Source: Notospermus geniculatus (lineage: Eukaryota; Nemertea; Pilidiophora; Heteronemertea; Lineidae). Taken from it: DNA of 64,000 bases. The DNA is taken from contig NMRB01001017.1 in assembly GCA_002633025.1 (NCBI GenBank), positions 112,194 to 176,193 of the forward strand, given 5' to 3'. The notes beneath the pieces are model-generated. The model saw nothing but the letters and a program-made list of their open reading frames with translations, had not been told where the DNA came from and made no database searches. Positions within the stretch are counted from its first letter, which is position 1. Each line of letters begins with the position of its first letter. A program made the position numbers and the translations under genes. Positions 36,557 to 50,113 of this stretch are shown here, in pieces.

Positions 36557-37877
36557 AAACATCGATTGTCAGATTCTGGGCAAATGGAAGTGACACTCTA
36601 TCTGATCGGCTGATAATTCTGAGAGCACGCCAGATGGGTCCCTCACATTGATACAGATGGCCCGCAGACTCCTATCTCTAACACTCCGACACTCGACGGT
36701 CACCCTGAGTGGCCGCCATTTAGTTTTCAAGGCAGAATCACACCAGAGGCAGACGATGGGATGAAGATGAGCTTGGGAGAGAAAAATGTCCAGGGGTCTT
36801 CCCTTATTAGGCATCTGCCATGGATTACGAACAACTACGTACGGCAATAACCGTCCCCATGCATGCGTTATGCACTGATCTTATCGCTGCTGTGCGTAAT
36901 CCGTGGCAGATACCTACTTGGAGTTATACCCACAGACACTGCTCTACATGAGTTTTCTCCTTCAAGATGGCTCTCGATGGGCACAATTCACCATTGCACC
37001 AACTTGCCATGTTTGTTGGTTTCCTTACACCATATGTTGAGACCAATGCCACAACTAAACAACGGTCCAGTCTTCTACACCTGACTTGCCCATAGAGATC
37101 CAACTCGTGCAAGAAAATTCTCAGATGTTAACCCGTCAATTGGGTAGGACGTCATATTACGTCATCACAAAATCCGGGGAACCCCGAAAACACCCGACGA
37201 TCTCAGCTTGTGTAGGACGTAATAGTACGCCCTGCAAGGAAATGGCGCTTCACACTGCGTTGGACGTTATATCACGTCCTGAACCTTATGTGTCGAATAC
37301 TTTTTTCTTGGCAATTTTTTTTCTAAGAACATTTTTTTTCTCAAAAATTAATTTAACGGGTTAAACCATCAGGATTATTCCAAAACCCTGTGAAAACTGC
37401 ACTGCTCACTGCAAACCGAGGCGGAATCTGCTGTCGTGGAAACGGGCTTTAACAAGTTGCCCTCTTATACTACCACAGCTCACGACTGGAATTCAAACTC
37501 TGAGGTTACAGGTGCCAACGTTACACTGCCGCATTCTGACATCCGAGGAGACTAATCGTGTTTCTTTCCTGAGCAGCTGTAATACATCACGAACCTGTTC
37601 ATAACCACGATCATGAATATCTCGCTACGAAAACAACTTTACTGCATTACAATAATCGCCGATGCATGCCCGCTGTCATCTCTAAAAGGCCTGATATAAC
37701 GTTTGAATGTATGATATGATAATATGCCGATTTATATCGCGTTAGTAAGTCAAATCACGCAAGATACAATGAAGAGTTTGAGAGGAGGAGAATAGAAGTG
37801 CATTAATAGAAACGTGGGGTGGTATGGCAGGAAATAAGGCTTTTTGATTTGTTGTGGAGATTGGTTTGGAGAAGTGT
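36557..37877. repeat. 1.32-kb tandem duplicate, unit 1
   Basis: Runs from AAACATCGATTGTCAGATTC to GTTTGGAGAAGTGT. It contains a piece of the CACGTGAGAG hairpin family, two internal short repeats of TAGGACGT.ATA.TACG type (near 37143 and 37215), and no recognised exon. Minus-strand frame 36569-36847 is open here but shifted in unit 2. Confidence 0.92.
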
Positions 37878-39195
37878 AAACATCGATTGGCAGATTCTGG
37901 GCAAATGGAAGTGACACTCTATCTGATCGGCTGATAATTCTGAGAGCACGCCAGATGGGTCCCTCACATTGATACAGATGGCCCGCAGACTCCTATCTCT
38001 AACACTCCGACACTCGACGGTCACCCTGAGTGGCGGCCATTTAGTTTTCAAGGCAGAATCACACCAGAGGCAGACGATGGGATGAAGATGAGTTGGCGAG
38101 AGAAAAATGTCCAGGGGTCTTCCCTAGGCATCCGCCACGAATTACTGACAACTACGTATGGCAATAACCGTCCCCATGCATGCGTTATGCACTGATCTTA
38201 TCGCTGCTGTGCGTAATCCGTGGCAGATACCTACTTGGAGTTATACCCACAGACACTGCACCACATGAGTTTTCTCCTTCAAGATAGCTCTCGTTGGGCA
38301 CAATCCACCATTGCACCAACTTGCCATGTTTGTTGGTATCCTTATACCACATGTTGAGACCAATGACACAGCTAACAATGGTCCAGTCTTCTACACCTGA
38401 CTTGCTCATAGAGATCCAACTCGTGCAACAAAATTCTCAGATGTTAACCCGTCAATTGGGTAGGACATCATATTACGTCATCACAAAATCCGGGGAACCC
38501 CCGAAAACACCCGACGATCTCAGCTTGTGTAGGACGTAATAGTACGCCCTGCAAGGAAATGGCGCTTCACACTGCGTAGGACGTTATATCACGTCCTGAA
38601 CCTTATGTGTCGAATACTTTTTTCTTGGCAATTTTTTTTCTAAGAACTTTTTTTTCTCAAAAATTAATTTAACGGGTTAAACCATCAAAGGATTATCCAA
38701 AACCCTGTGAAAACTGCACTGCTCACTGCAAACCACGGCGGAATCTGCTGTCGTGGAAACGGGCTTTAACAAGTTGCCCTCTTATACTACCACAGCCCAC
38801 GACTGGAATTCAAGCTCTGAGGTTACAGGTGCCAACGTTACACTGCCGCATTCTGACATCCGAGGAGACTAATCGTGTTTCTTTCCTGAGCAGCTGTAAT
38901 ACATCACGAACCTGTTCATAACCACGATCATGAATATCTCGCTACGAATACAACTTTACTGCATTACAATAATCGCCGATGCATGCACGCTGTCATCTCT
39001 AAAAGGCCTGATATAACGTTTGAATGTTTGATATGATAATACGCCGATTTATATCGCGTTAGTAAGTCAAATCACGCAAGATACAATGAAGAGTTTGAGA
39101 GAAGGAGAATAGAAGTGCATTAATAGAAACGTGGGGTGGTATGGCAGGAAATAAGGCTTTTTGATTTGTTGTGGAGATTGGTTTGGAGAAGTGTT
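37878..39195. repeat. 1.32-kb tandem duplicate, unit 2
   Basis: Offset 1321 from unit 1 with few changes. These include loss of four bases near 38126 (CCCTTATTAGG to CCCTAGG) that breaks the frame open in unit 1. The junction is continuous sequence. Confidence 0.92.
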
Positions 39196-39924
39196 ACCGT
39201 GTTAGTGGTTATTAGCTCTTAGCTTTTGGACTCATTCAAACATACAGCTTGTGAATAAGTGGTGCTAACTATTATCGATTTGGATGAAAACACTTTAACC
39301 ATTTGACCACCACTTTGATTCAAGAAAATTTGTGAAACACTAAATTTATCAAGAATTTTCTCAAAAATTCTAAATCAGTAATTTGAAAAAATTCTTGAAA
39401 ACACAACAGTAATTTCTCAGCTATCCAGGTCAACAACTAAAGAAATCCGTCAAAACAACTTGAAAGACCTTGACCTTCAAATGACCTTGACTGACCTCTT
39501 TCATTCAGTCTTCAGAATCACCATAATTGAGTCATCTGAAATGTCACTCTAAACAAAACCTAGGAAATTGGAAGCATTTTTCCCTTTTCCTACTTCCTCT
39601 GTTCCAACGTGATTATCCCTGCTGTTGTCATGGTTACCAGAAATACTTGCAAAGAAGGGGGCGAGTAAAGTTGATTAAAGAGATTGGATGACTCTAACTC
39701 GCTGACCCTTAATCACATGAACGGTTGATGCCTCGTTGGAATGACACAGCAAAATTGGCCAAATCAAGATGGACGTAGATATGGCACTATTGTCATCTTC
39801 CTATGTACGATAATCACATAAGAGATGAGGGAGGTCAGGTCCTATTACGACAGGTGATGTATAAAAGGGAGAATGTGAAATGTCAGGACGGGAAGGACGA
39901 AAGAGTAAACCGGGTACATGGCTA

Positions 39925-40570
39925 TGGTCTCTGGTACATCACCATCAGCACTGGGCACATTCCCATGGTCACTGGGTACACCACCATCAGTACTGGGCAC
40001 ATTCCCATGGTCACTGGGTACACCACCATCAGCACTGGGTACATCGCCATCAGCGTATTTTGGAGATCCAGCAACCATCTTCGTTCCTCAGGAGATTTAG
40101 AAGCCATCTTGGTTTCCTTGGAGATTTAGCAGCAATCTTGCTTCCCCAGGAGATTCAACAGCCATATTGGTTTCCCCGGAGACTAAGCAGCCATCTTGGT
40201 TTCCTTGGAGATTTAGCAGCACCATGGTCACTGGGTACACCACCATCAGCACTGGGTACATTCCCATGGTCACTGGGTACACCACCATCAGCACTGGGCA
40301 CATTCCCATGGTCACTGGGTACACCACCAGGCATCAGCGTATTTTGGAGATTCAGCAACCATCTTCGTTCCCCAGGAGATTTAGAAGCCATCTTGGTTTC
40401 CTTGGAGATTTAGCAGCAATCTTGTTTCCCCAGGAGATTCAACAGCCATATTGGTTTCCCCGGAGACTAAGCAGCCATCTTGGTTTCCTTGGAGATTTAG
40501 CAGCCATCTTGGTTTCCTAGGAGATTTAGCAGCCATCTTGGTTTCCTTGGAGATTTAGCAACTATCTCAA
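39925..40570. repeat. Composite array of two minisatellites
   Basis: A 36-bp unit (GTCACTGGGTACACCACCAT + CAGCACTGGGCACATTC) forms blocks at 39935-40050 and 40220-40335. Each block is followed by a 30-bp unit (CAGCCATCTTGGTTTCCTTG + GAGATTTAG). The whole two-part block is itself repeated. Confidence 0.9.
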
Positions 40571-41639
40571 ATTCCCCACATTATACATCACCAGGAGCTT
40601 TACGGGTTAAAGAGACATATATTTTTTCTCCGTCATATCCTGGTACAGCCCCCGATACAGCTCCACTGCAACCTCGCCAGGCATCCAACTGTATGCCGTA
40701 GAAGATCCAATCATGTGAACCAAACAAATCAATTTGTGTGGCCTGAGATTATCCATAACCACTATCAATCAAATGCAAGCATGCACCAGAGAGGATTATG
40801 CGTTTAAATTGAAAGTTGCCCACAAATCGTCAAATCCCGTCTTCAAAGAACTGATGAATTGCAGCGATTTTTCACGATGATGAATTTTGTCATTGTTACT
40901 CTTCAAAGGCGGGAAAATGACCTCGTAGTCGGTGCAAGTTGTGCATTTTGTGAGATATCACTTCTCATTTGTGGAAGCTGTGGATAAGGTAGAGAGGTTA
41001 AATTACGTATTTGACACTAAATGACCCATGAAAATTTAACGGCATTCTTACGTGCAAAATCTCTATGATGACGCATTTTTAATATTGAACAAAAGATATT
41101 GTATGCTGCTGATGCAAGACCTGCCTATTCACAGTAAACTACCTCAGGGAAGATTGAGTAATTATGTCCGACAAACTCAAGGTTTGAAGGAATGAAATAG
41201 AGGCGGAGCACTTCAATAAGACTCCATTCCGAGTCTATTTCACTGACAACTACACGTAGTTTTATACACGTAGTTTTTCAACTTCAAGGTAAACATGTGA
41301 CGTGATATGTGACCTTCAGAATTAATTCCCACAATTATGCGTTCGCCCATCAATTCTACTTTAAGACCCTGAACACATCGTAAACAGCTGCTGTTGAGAT
41401 GAATGCTCCAATGTCACTCACTCAATCAGTTCACACTTATTCTAATAGATTCAGGAATCCTGTAGATATGAAGCCACCGTCTCGCAGGAGGGTGAAGGAA
41501 GGGAATTCTACTTTGAGACAAAAACTCATCAGTAAGAGCTCATTCTGAGATAATCAGTGACCCTAGCCAGCAATCATAGATGTACGTATGTGTCCATATA
41601 CCGTATACCTCTATGTAACCGCAGCCTTAGGGCAGTGCC

Positions 41640-41850
41640 ATCCTCCCACCACGGGGTTTTTACCTCGCTACTCTTCATCCACTCACAAAAACAAGTGTAT
41701 GAAGAGGAGCGAGACCAAAGCCCAGGGGCCTGTTTCATAAAGTGACTTTAAGCTAATGGTACCATTATTTTCAATGCATTTTCCATTTGGTTAAAGGTAC
41801 CATTAGCTTAAAGTCACTTTATGAAACAGGCCCCTGCTGTGGGATGATAG
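41640..41850. mobile_element. CCTCCCACAGCAGGG hairpin interrupted by a second MITE
   Basis: The outer hairpin (CCTCCCACCACGGGG ... CTGCTGTGGGA) is split after AAAGCCC by a 110-bp inverted repeat at 41725-41834 (GGGGCCTGTTTCATAAAGTG and its exact inverse). Confidence 0.85.
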
Positions 41851-42684
41851 GTTGTGCAGTCATGAAGGAAACAAGCACAAACAACCACTGATTACTTCAG
41901 GATGCTTAATACTACATGTACATGTACACACACAAGGATGGCGCTACCCACTTGCCAAATCACCATCAGCTATTTCACCTCTGATTTGGCTAAAACTTCA
42001 AACATCTGGCTAAAATTTTCAAAACGGAAAATCCTTTAGAACGGAAAATTTGGAACTTCCACTTGGCTAAAGATTTGGCTGGGAGTTAAATGAAGCTAAA
42101 TATAGCTCCATCCCTGCCACACAGACAATATTCGTGACTCTCTCATACTTATCATCCAGAGTTGAAGAGATGAAATCATCAACATTATTCAGCCCTGAGC
42201 AGACTCCCATCTGGGAGAAGGGACTGAAGGCCACACGATTCCACTTTAAGACCCTGAATTCATCACGACGAAACATCGAGATGAAATCTTCGATCCTGTT
42301 TATTCAGAGAGTGAGAGATTAGAGAGAAGCTCCGCCGACAATTCAATCAAACTGGCGATGATTTTCAATTATCCGCCAGCAATACGCCTAGGCAGGTTCA
42401 ACGACAAATCAGGCAGGATGAAGAGTGAGGGTCGGCGTTTTATCAGGTGGGGCCAATTTAATGTTGTGTTGACAGGACACGGGGGTGTGATGATCATCGT
42501 CTTCACGCTTGATGACAAGATTTCAAGTTTTGTTTCACTTTTGACTCACTAATTCCTGCAAGAACAACGAGGAACTAGCAAAACTTTCCACATGGTTACA
42601 CAGCGATCATAGCTGCCTTGTTGAACAGTGTGAACTGTGTCATTGCGTTGTTTTTACCATTTTTAACGTCCTCTGGGTCTTGTT

Positions 42685-42915
42685 GTGCTCACAGCGCCAC
42701 CTTTTGGGTAGCCGGTTCCCCATTTCTCTGGGATGGTCTTCCATTGCATGCATGGTCTTTCATTGCAGAACTGTCCAGCTTCAACACTGCTGCCCTCATG
42801 TCTTGTGGGTCTTATATGTGTAACGCCACCTGTTGGGTAACAGGTTCCCGGTTTACCGGGATGGTATTTTACTGCAAAACTGGCCAGGCTTAACACTGCT
42901 GCCCTCCAGTGGTAC
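42685..42915. repeat. Diverged direct repeat of about 110-115 bp
   Basis: CGCCACCTTTTGGGTAGCCGG ... CAACACTGCTGCCCTC is followed by CGCCACCTGTTGGGTAACAGG ... TAACACTGCTGCCCTC. Confidence 0.75.
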
Positions 42916-43908
42916 AAGGCAGTGTCTCAACAAACACCAGGGGAGCATGGCCAACTGGTGGAACAGCCTCACTCTACACTGTAGCCTTCTTAGGAGTACA
43001 TGATACAGCTATACTTCTGTCGGCCATGTACCCACTGAGTACAAGTGGAGCTACTGCGTTTCACTATTTGAGAGTTAAAGAAGTTCCATCTTTGCCATTT
43101 CTCTAATCATAAGGGTTAACTGACCACTCAATACATTCCGAGTTCCGTCTCACAAGTTGTCACGTCTGTTCCCGACCCCAGAACCACCCGATAACGTCCA
43201 ATATTCCCGGGCTGGGTGTCTATTGATTGTTGCCAGATCTGACAGCAACGTGACCTTGAAGATAAATAACGGGGCCCCGCCGAGATGGGCGGCATGGAGA
43301 AAGATTTCATAAGACGTCCGAAGTTCTGACAAGCATTGGAAGTAAGCGAGTTCTGCTGGTTGTGTCTCTGAATCGTCGCAGTTAAGCGTGGTCACTCATG
43401 CTTTAGACCGCCAAATGGGATGTCAGACATGCCTAGATCGTCCACGGCGATATCAGTACCGCTGGTGATCCATTTTCGTTCCCGATAGCGACATATGTCA
43501 TATTAGGGCTGTAACGTCTGTGAGTTTTATATCTGTATGCCATGAAGTACAGAAACGCGGAACCAGATGCAACTGCAGGAGTTCAGTGTTTTATTGCCGA
43601 AACTCTCCATTAAACATAAGGTTACGACGACGTGAAATGGTATGAGCCTCTCCGTCATGGGTCCCTAGGGGCCGCACCAAGGCTATCAGCAACATGAGCT
43701 CAATACCATAATGACAGGAGCCAAGGTTAATTATGAAACCTGCCATCAGAGGCAGCTGATGTGCATAACGGAACACGCCTCACGTAGGAAGCAAGGATGC
43801 TGAGGTTGTATTCATGGGCGAATACTGGCGGCATCGTCAATGGCAACTCTAGTGGGATCCTCAACAGTCCAAAGCTACCACTCGTATCTCGTGTTTCTTC
43901 TTCGTTTG

Positions 43909-45481
43909 GCGATGACCATCAAAGACGTACGTAATTCTTGTTGTTGGACAGTATCTGCCAACCATCCGCCAGAGATCCTCCGCCTTTCCCCACAGCTATT
44001 GTCTTCAGGGTGGTTCTGGTCAGGATTCCTGTCGACTGGTCACCAGGGGACATGTCTGTAGGATGTGTTCCGGCTTTGGCTCGTGACCTCCACATTCACC
44101 CTCGGCTATGGCTAGGACAACTAGTCTCCTCAGATTTGCAGACTTAATTGCTCCTTAGTTGAGTTGGCGATGCCTGTTCTGAGACAGATATCTAAGGTTT
44201 TTCTTTGGATGTTGCGACATTTCAAGGCTCTCCCACACAGAGCTTCAACGTAAAGGGGGAAAATTGTCCACACCACCATCGCATGCTATCGAGTGGACAC
44301 TTGCATAAGTCCTGGCAGAACCATCATGAGCTGATCCCTAATTTCACAAACCCCTCACCAATGCAGATCCAATAAATTCTATACAGAACAAGAGCGGTCA
44401 TCATGTCGGCTGTCCTCTTGCAAGTGGATACACAAGTTGATGAATTAGATGCTGCACGCACGATCAGTTAGACATCATGGCCGCCACCCATGGCGAACTG
44501 GAAATATCGGGCTCCTCGAACCATGGCTGCAAATCGACATTCCCGAGTCCGCCCTGCATTTGACATTCCTGACTCGGTCCTACATGTACATTCGACATTG
44601 CCGAGTTGGTCCCCCTTTTCACATCTGCGGTTCGATCTCCCCAGTGGATACCAAGTCATGAATTAGATGTTGCCGACGGCTTTCAAAACAGTATCAAGAC
44701 TAATATCAATTTGCACATGTTGTCATTGGGTGAATGGAGGTCTTCGGGCGAACAGATCTGTTCAGCTTGATGTGGCATGGTCCGTTATCACACTTGACTG
44801 ATGAACTGTTTATCTCAGGGTAGTCTTGGGGTGAGCTGGTCTGCCTGACATGATGCGGTGTGACAATCTGTCCTGCAGCCTTCAGCAGGTGCAATGTTCA
44901 TCTCAAGAAAGCTGTGAGGGGGTGAATATAAGCAAGGCACTATGGGTAGGAACGGCAAGGTCGTGCAACGTTCATCTCTCATCCCAGGAAAACTTAAGGG
45001 TGAATGTAACGAAGGCATTATGGGTGGGCATGCCAAGGGCGTGCATCGTTCACTTCAAGAAAACTGTGAGGGTGAATGTAACCAAGGTGCTATGGGTAGG
45101 AATGGCAAGGTCATGCAACGTTTGTCTCTCGCAAACCGAGAGGGGTGAATCCAATGATGGGAAAGAGCAAGGTTCATCACGATAGACAGTGACCGAAAGT
45201 CGACCAAGCCAAACATTGCCCAAACAATCTGCTTCTTGGTGATTAGAGCGACCGTCTCCCTCGTCAGAACGACAGTCAAGCCCCGCCCACAACCACCTGT
45301 CATCCGCAGCTGAGGCCACTATTCATCTTATAATCACGATCTCACCTTATGACATTCTGACACAGCATCTTAATCATAACCATTGGACGTACTCTCATAC
45401 ATCCAAGCGTTAGGATATGTTTACCTTCGGAGATTAAACCACCAACATGACCAAGGGAATGACTACGAAGTATCGTAAACC
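43909..45481. repeat. 1.6-kb duplicated block, copy 1 (ends at an N)
   Basis: From CGATGACCATCAAAGACGTA to CGTAAACCA, matching 45483-47110. Contains a 68-70 bp tandem repeat (GAAAGCTGTGAGGGGGTGAA + TAACCAAGGCACTATGGGTA) at 44900-45150. The single N at 45482 is the junction. Confidence 0.9.
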
Positions 45482-45482
45482 A

Positions 45483-47110
45483 NCGATGACCATTACAGAC
45501 GTAATTCTTTTCGTTGGACAGTATCTGCCAGCCATCCGCCAGAGATCCTCCGCCATTCCCCACAACTATTGTCTTCAGGGTGGTTCTGGTCAGAATTCCT
45601 GTCGACTGGTCACCAGGGGACAGGTCTGTAGGATGTGTTCCGGCTTTGGCTCGTCACCTCCACATTCACCCTCGGCTATGGCTAGGACAACTAGTCTCCT
45701 CAGATTTGGAGACTTAATTTATCCTTAGTTGAGTTGGCGATGCCTGTTCTGAGACAGATATCTAAGGTTTTTCTTTGGATGTTGTGACATTTCAAGGGTC
45801 TCCCAAACAGAGTTTCAACGTGAAGGAAGGAAAATTGTCCACACCACCATCGCATGGTATCGAGTGGACACTTGCATAAGTCCTGACAGAACCATCATGA
45901 GCTGATCCCTAATTTCACAAACCCCTCGCCAATGGAGATCAAGAAATTCTATACAGAACAAGGGCATGCGTTCCATCGGCTGTCCTCTCACAAGTGGATA
46001 CACAAGTTGATGAATTAGATGCTGCACGCACGCTCAGTTAGAGTAAGACATCATGGCCGCCACCCATGGTGAACGGGAAATTTCGGGTTCCTCGAACCAT
46101 GGCTGCAAATCGACATTCCCGAGTCCGCCCTGCATTTGACATTCCTGACTCGGTCCTACATTCGACATTGCCGAGTTGGTCCCCCTTTTCACATCTGCGG
46201 TTCGATCTCCCCAGTGGATACCAAGTCATGAATTAGATGTTGCCGACGGCTTTCAAAACAGTATCAAGACTAATATCAATTTGCACATGTTGTCATTGGG
46301 TGAATCGAGGTCTTCGGGCGAACAGATCTGTTCAGCTTGATGTGGCATGGTCGGTTATCACACTTGACTGATGAACTGTTTATCTCAGGGAGGTCTTGGG
46401 GTGAGCTGGTCTGCCTGACATGATGCGGTGTGACAATCTGTCCTGCAGCATTCAGCAGGTGCAATGTTCATCTCAAGAAAGCTGTGAGGGGGTGAATATA
46501 AGCAAGGTATTATGGGTATGGCGAGGTCATGCAACGTTCATCTTACGAAAGCTGTGAGGGGGTGAATATAACCAAAGCACTATGGGTAGACGCCAAGGTC
46601 ATGCAATGTTCATTCCAAGAAAGCTGTGAGGAAGGTGGATGTAACCAAGGCACTATGGGTAGGAACAGCAAGGTCTATCCCAAGAAAGCTGTGAGGAGGG
46701 TGAATGTAACCAAAGCACCATGGGTAGTGACGGCAAAGTCATGCAACGTTTGTCTCTCGCAAACCGAGAGGGGTGAATCCAATGATGGGAAACTGCAAGG
46801 TTCATCACGATAGACAGTGACCGAAAGTCGACCAAGCCAAACATTGCCCAAACAATCTGCTTCTTGGTGATTAGAGCGACCGTCTCCCTCGTCAGAACGA
46901 CAGTCAAGCCCCGCCCACAACCACCTGTCATCCACAGCTGAGGCCACTATTCATCTTATAATCACGATCTCACCTTATGACATTCTGACACAGCATCTTA
47001 ATCATAACCATTGGACGTACTCCCATACATCCAAGCGTTAGGATATGTTTACCTTCGGAGATTAAACCACCAATATGACCAAGGGAATGACTACGAAGTA
47101 TCGTAAACCA
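45483..47110. repeat. 1.6-kb duplicated block, copy 2
   Basis: Near copy of 43909-45481 with small indels and a different number of 68-70 bp units (46466-46780). The sequence continues past the copy end into TGAATGCTATGACATC. An N lies further on at 47206. Confidence 0.9.
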
Positions 47111-47329
47111 CTGAATGCTATGACATCTACCACACCCTTGGTACAGCGGGGAAGACAGTTGACAGGACTGTGAGAGTGGTGAAGTGGAAACATCGGTGCC
47201 TGTCACNAAATTTTTTAAATTATTTTCAACATAATTGATCCATGTTAAACTGGTTGGCCCTATTACCTTCCAAAATAATAACTGTTACGTATATATACAT
47301 TTTTTCATGATTTCTGGCCATAATATGAT

Positions 47330-47690
47330 ACCAGTGCCAGTGCCAGTGCCAGCGTGCCAGTGCCAGGTTTAGAACCAACCCGGTTCATCTACCATACACT
47401 TGGTACAGACGGGAAGACAGTTCACACAGAGGAGCCCTGTAAGAACAGCGCTGTCACCTCTGAGGTACCAGGTTCACTACCACACCCTTAGTGCAGTGGG
47501 GAAGACAGTTGATATGGACTGTCAGCCTGGCGCAGCAGAAAAGGTTCCAGGTTCGATCCCCATTCAGATTGATCTTCAAGTGATAGAGAGGGTGACTCTG
47601 ACAGCACAGGTTTTCTCCAGGCACTCTGGTTTCCTTCTGCTCTACATGTACATGTATCTGCCCAGTATCGTCTACAGACCCTTTAATGTT
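47330..47690 (+). mobile_element. GCCAGT microsatellite and two overlapping family B SINE heads
   Basis: Short GCCAGT repeats (47336-47365) precede two tRNA-like heads (box B GGTTCACTACC near 47470 and GGTTCGATCCCC near 47550) and the common SINE tail ending CTTCTGCTCTACATG. Confidence 0.65.
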
Positions 47691-48004
47691 GTAGCCTACT
47701 TTGCACTCAGCTTCCGATTGAATATTCACTATTTTTCAAGACAACAGTTGATAATTTCAGCAAGAACATGACACCTTTTATCGCCAATACCTGGTACTCG
47801 TCAGACAGAGGACTTGATTCCACGACGTCACACACACCGACTGTTGAATCCAAACCTCCAGATCCCTCCACAGCTCAGCAACCCAAACCACCGCCACACC
47901 CCGGCAACTTCGATTAATGCAGCTCATCATATTCCAAGAACAAATACGCCGCTGATCTTGGTCTGAATATTTTATGAACGATCTCAGATTCTGCTCACAC
48001 CACC
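47640..48004. repeat. 350-bp repeat, copy 1 (ends at an N)
   Basis: TACATGTATCTGCCCAG through CTGCTCACACCACCG recurs at 48425-48774. Copy 1 ends exactly at the N at 48005. Confidence 0.88.
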
Positions 48005-48107
48005 GNGCTATAGTATGGTGGTAGGATGGCATATCAACCGTTGGGGGCGACACTTATCTTCGTGGGCGCTGCGCGCCATACGTTTCACTCACCCGCCCCA
48101 TTCGTCC

Positions 48108-48205
48108 AGCATACATTTAGGTACAGCTATACATTTAGGTCCAGCAACATTTAGGTCCAGCATACATTTAGGTACAGCTATACATTTAGGTCCAGCAACC
48201 ATCCG
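48108..48205. repeat. Short repeat ACATTTAGGTACAGCTAT
   Basis: Five units alternating CATTTAGGTACAGCTATA and CATTTAGGTCCAGCAA. Confidence 0.85.
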
Positions 48206-48424
48206 TGGTGGTTGGACACTATTCTTTCCTTAATTGCTCACTCATCCTGTCTACACAGGTGTTAGTTCTACATTCGGGTTTCAGGTCTTTTCTAGAGTTT
48301 CAGATTGTAAGGTTCCACTTGAAAAAGACCCCGGTTGGGGTTGAAAATTCGTGAATTCTGGAGATTGACTTCTTGCTTATTATCATTTTTTGTGTCAATT
48401 TTGTGCTATTCTGTATCTTGGCTA

Positions 48425-48774
48425 TACATTTACATGTATCTGCCCAGACCCTATAATGTTGTAGCCTACTTTGCACTCAGCTCCCGATTAAATATTCACT
48501 ATTTTTCAAGACAACAGTTGATAATTTCGGCAAAAACCTGACACCTTTTATCGCCAATACCTGGTACTTGTCAGACGGAGGACTTGATTCCATGGCATCT
48601 CACACTGACTGTTGAATCCAAACCTTCAGATCCCTCCTCAGTTCAGCAACCCAAACCACCGCCACACCCCGGCAACTTCGATTAATGCAGCTCATCATAT
48701 TCCAAGAACAAATACGCCGCTGATCTTGGTCTGAATATTTTATGAACGATCTCAGATTCTGCTCACACCACCGC
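48425..48774. repeat. 350-bp repeat, copy 2
   Basis: Second version of 47640-48004 with small deletions, then unique sequence from CTGGGATGACGATCG. Confidence 0.88.
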
Positions 48775-49599
48775 TGGGATGACGATCGAGATCAGGTCAA
48801 GCGTAATCAAACTCCAACCAATACCAAGCTAAGATCACGTCCTCTTGAACTCCAAGAACCCAGAGTTCTGACACTCTAAGATATGTATTAGCGCCAGAGT
48901 TGAGTCGAGGACATTTAAAACGCCTTTCGTTATCACCGGGCTGGGCAACCATGGCAGATATGATCTGTACAAACTGTAGATTCAGTTCCATTTTGGGATA
49001 GATGCTGATTTGTCCTGTCTTCAACAGTTTTCAAAACAACTATCCGTTCAGATAAGCAGAAACGCAGGTCCAAAGGTCAGTCTACAAGGTCATTGACTGG
49101 AATGACATTCTCAAGGTCATCACGAACTGGAATCACATTCTCAAGGTCAAAGTGAAATCTTCAAAGGTCAACATTTTCACATCTGCAGCATTTTGAGCAC
49201 AGTGCTGAAATTCAAAGGTCATATCTATGAATGTCACACCTCGGTGCCGATGGTTACCAAGGTCATAATTACGGGATCGCAGGTGTAACATTATACACTG
49301 CTGAGATGAATTCTGCCTAATACATTTAGGTAGTGATTGAGGTTGAGCCAAAAATGGCCACAGAGGGACAAAATGCTTCATGACATCGTGGAGCCGCCAA
49401 GACGCGATGTGTTAATCATGGAGGAATAATTGCGCGGGTGAGATTGTAGGTTTAACCTGCCGTTAACGACCAATTGGTCATCGCTGATCGGGAGTTGGGA
49501 GACGTATGGATGGGAATACTGAGCAGCTGGGTTAGTATGACTAGTAGGTCGTAACCGAGGACAACAAGGGTGAGGGCTGCAAGGACACTGCGCCATGAC

Positions 49600-49762
49600 A
49601 ACATGTCCTCGGAGACGAAATGTCCTCGGAGACGAAATGTCCTCGGAGATGAAATGTCCCCACTTGGAGATGAAATGCCCTTGGAGACGAAACGTCCTCA
49701 CTCGGAGACGGAATGTCCTCATTCGGAGACAGATGTCCTCGCTCGGAGACGGAATGTCCTCG
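49600..49762. repeat. 17-bp minisatellite TCCTCGGAGACGAAATG
   Basis: About nine units, some lengthened by an ACTTGG or ACTCGG piece. The ORFs over it are artefacts. Confidence 0.92.
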
Positions 49763-50113
49763 GATAAATATCCAGGGACAAAAAGTTCAGGGATGAAATC
49801 TCCTCCAACATCTGTCTGGCCGCGTCACAATGTCAGTCAATTTCCTCTGTCATCCATGATGTACAGACCGAGAATCACTGGAGTGAGGCGGAATCATCAA
49901 CTGATGGCGCCTGATTGGCCTATTAATCATTTGATGTCATCATAAAAGTGGCAACTAATACCCACGGGGGCACACTAAGCACCAATTTTACGACTAAAAC
50001 ACTTTTACATTTGGTTGCCATAGAAACAATACTGGGAGAATTTGACAAAATGGCGTCCACAAAAGCCAACTTTTTTTTGCCCGAGTTGTAGTTTTTCTGT
50101 CACAAATACTCAC

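Larger units (their letters stand above)
34425..50113 (-). other. Intron of 15.7 kb within the first PKD domain
   Basis: Phase-1 intron joining HII to VTVTNR through a split Thr codon. It holds three duplicated blocks and several minisatellites. Stretches 34425-35047, 36331-36556, 39196-39924, 40571-41639, 41851-42684, 42916-43908, 48775-49599 and 49763-50113 show nothing recognisable. Confidence 0.75.
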
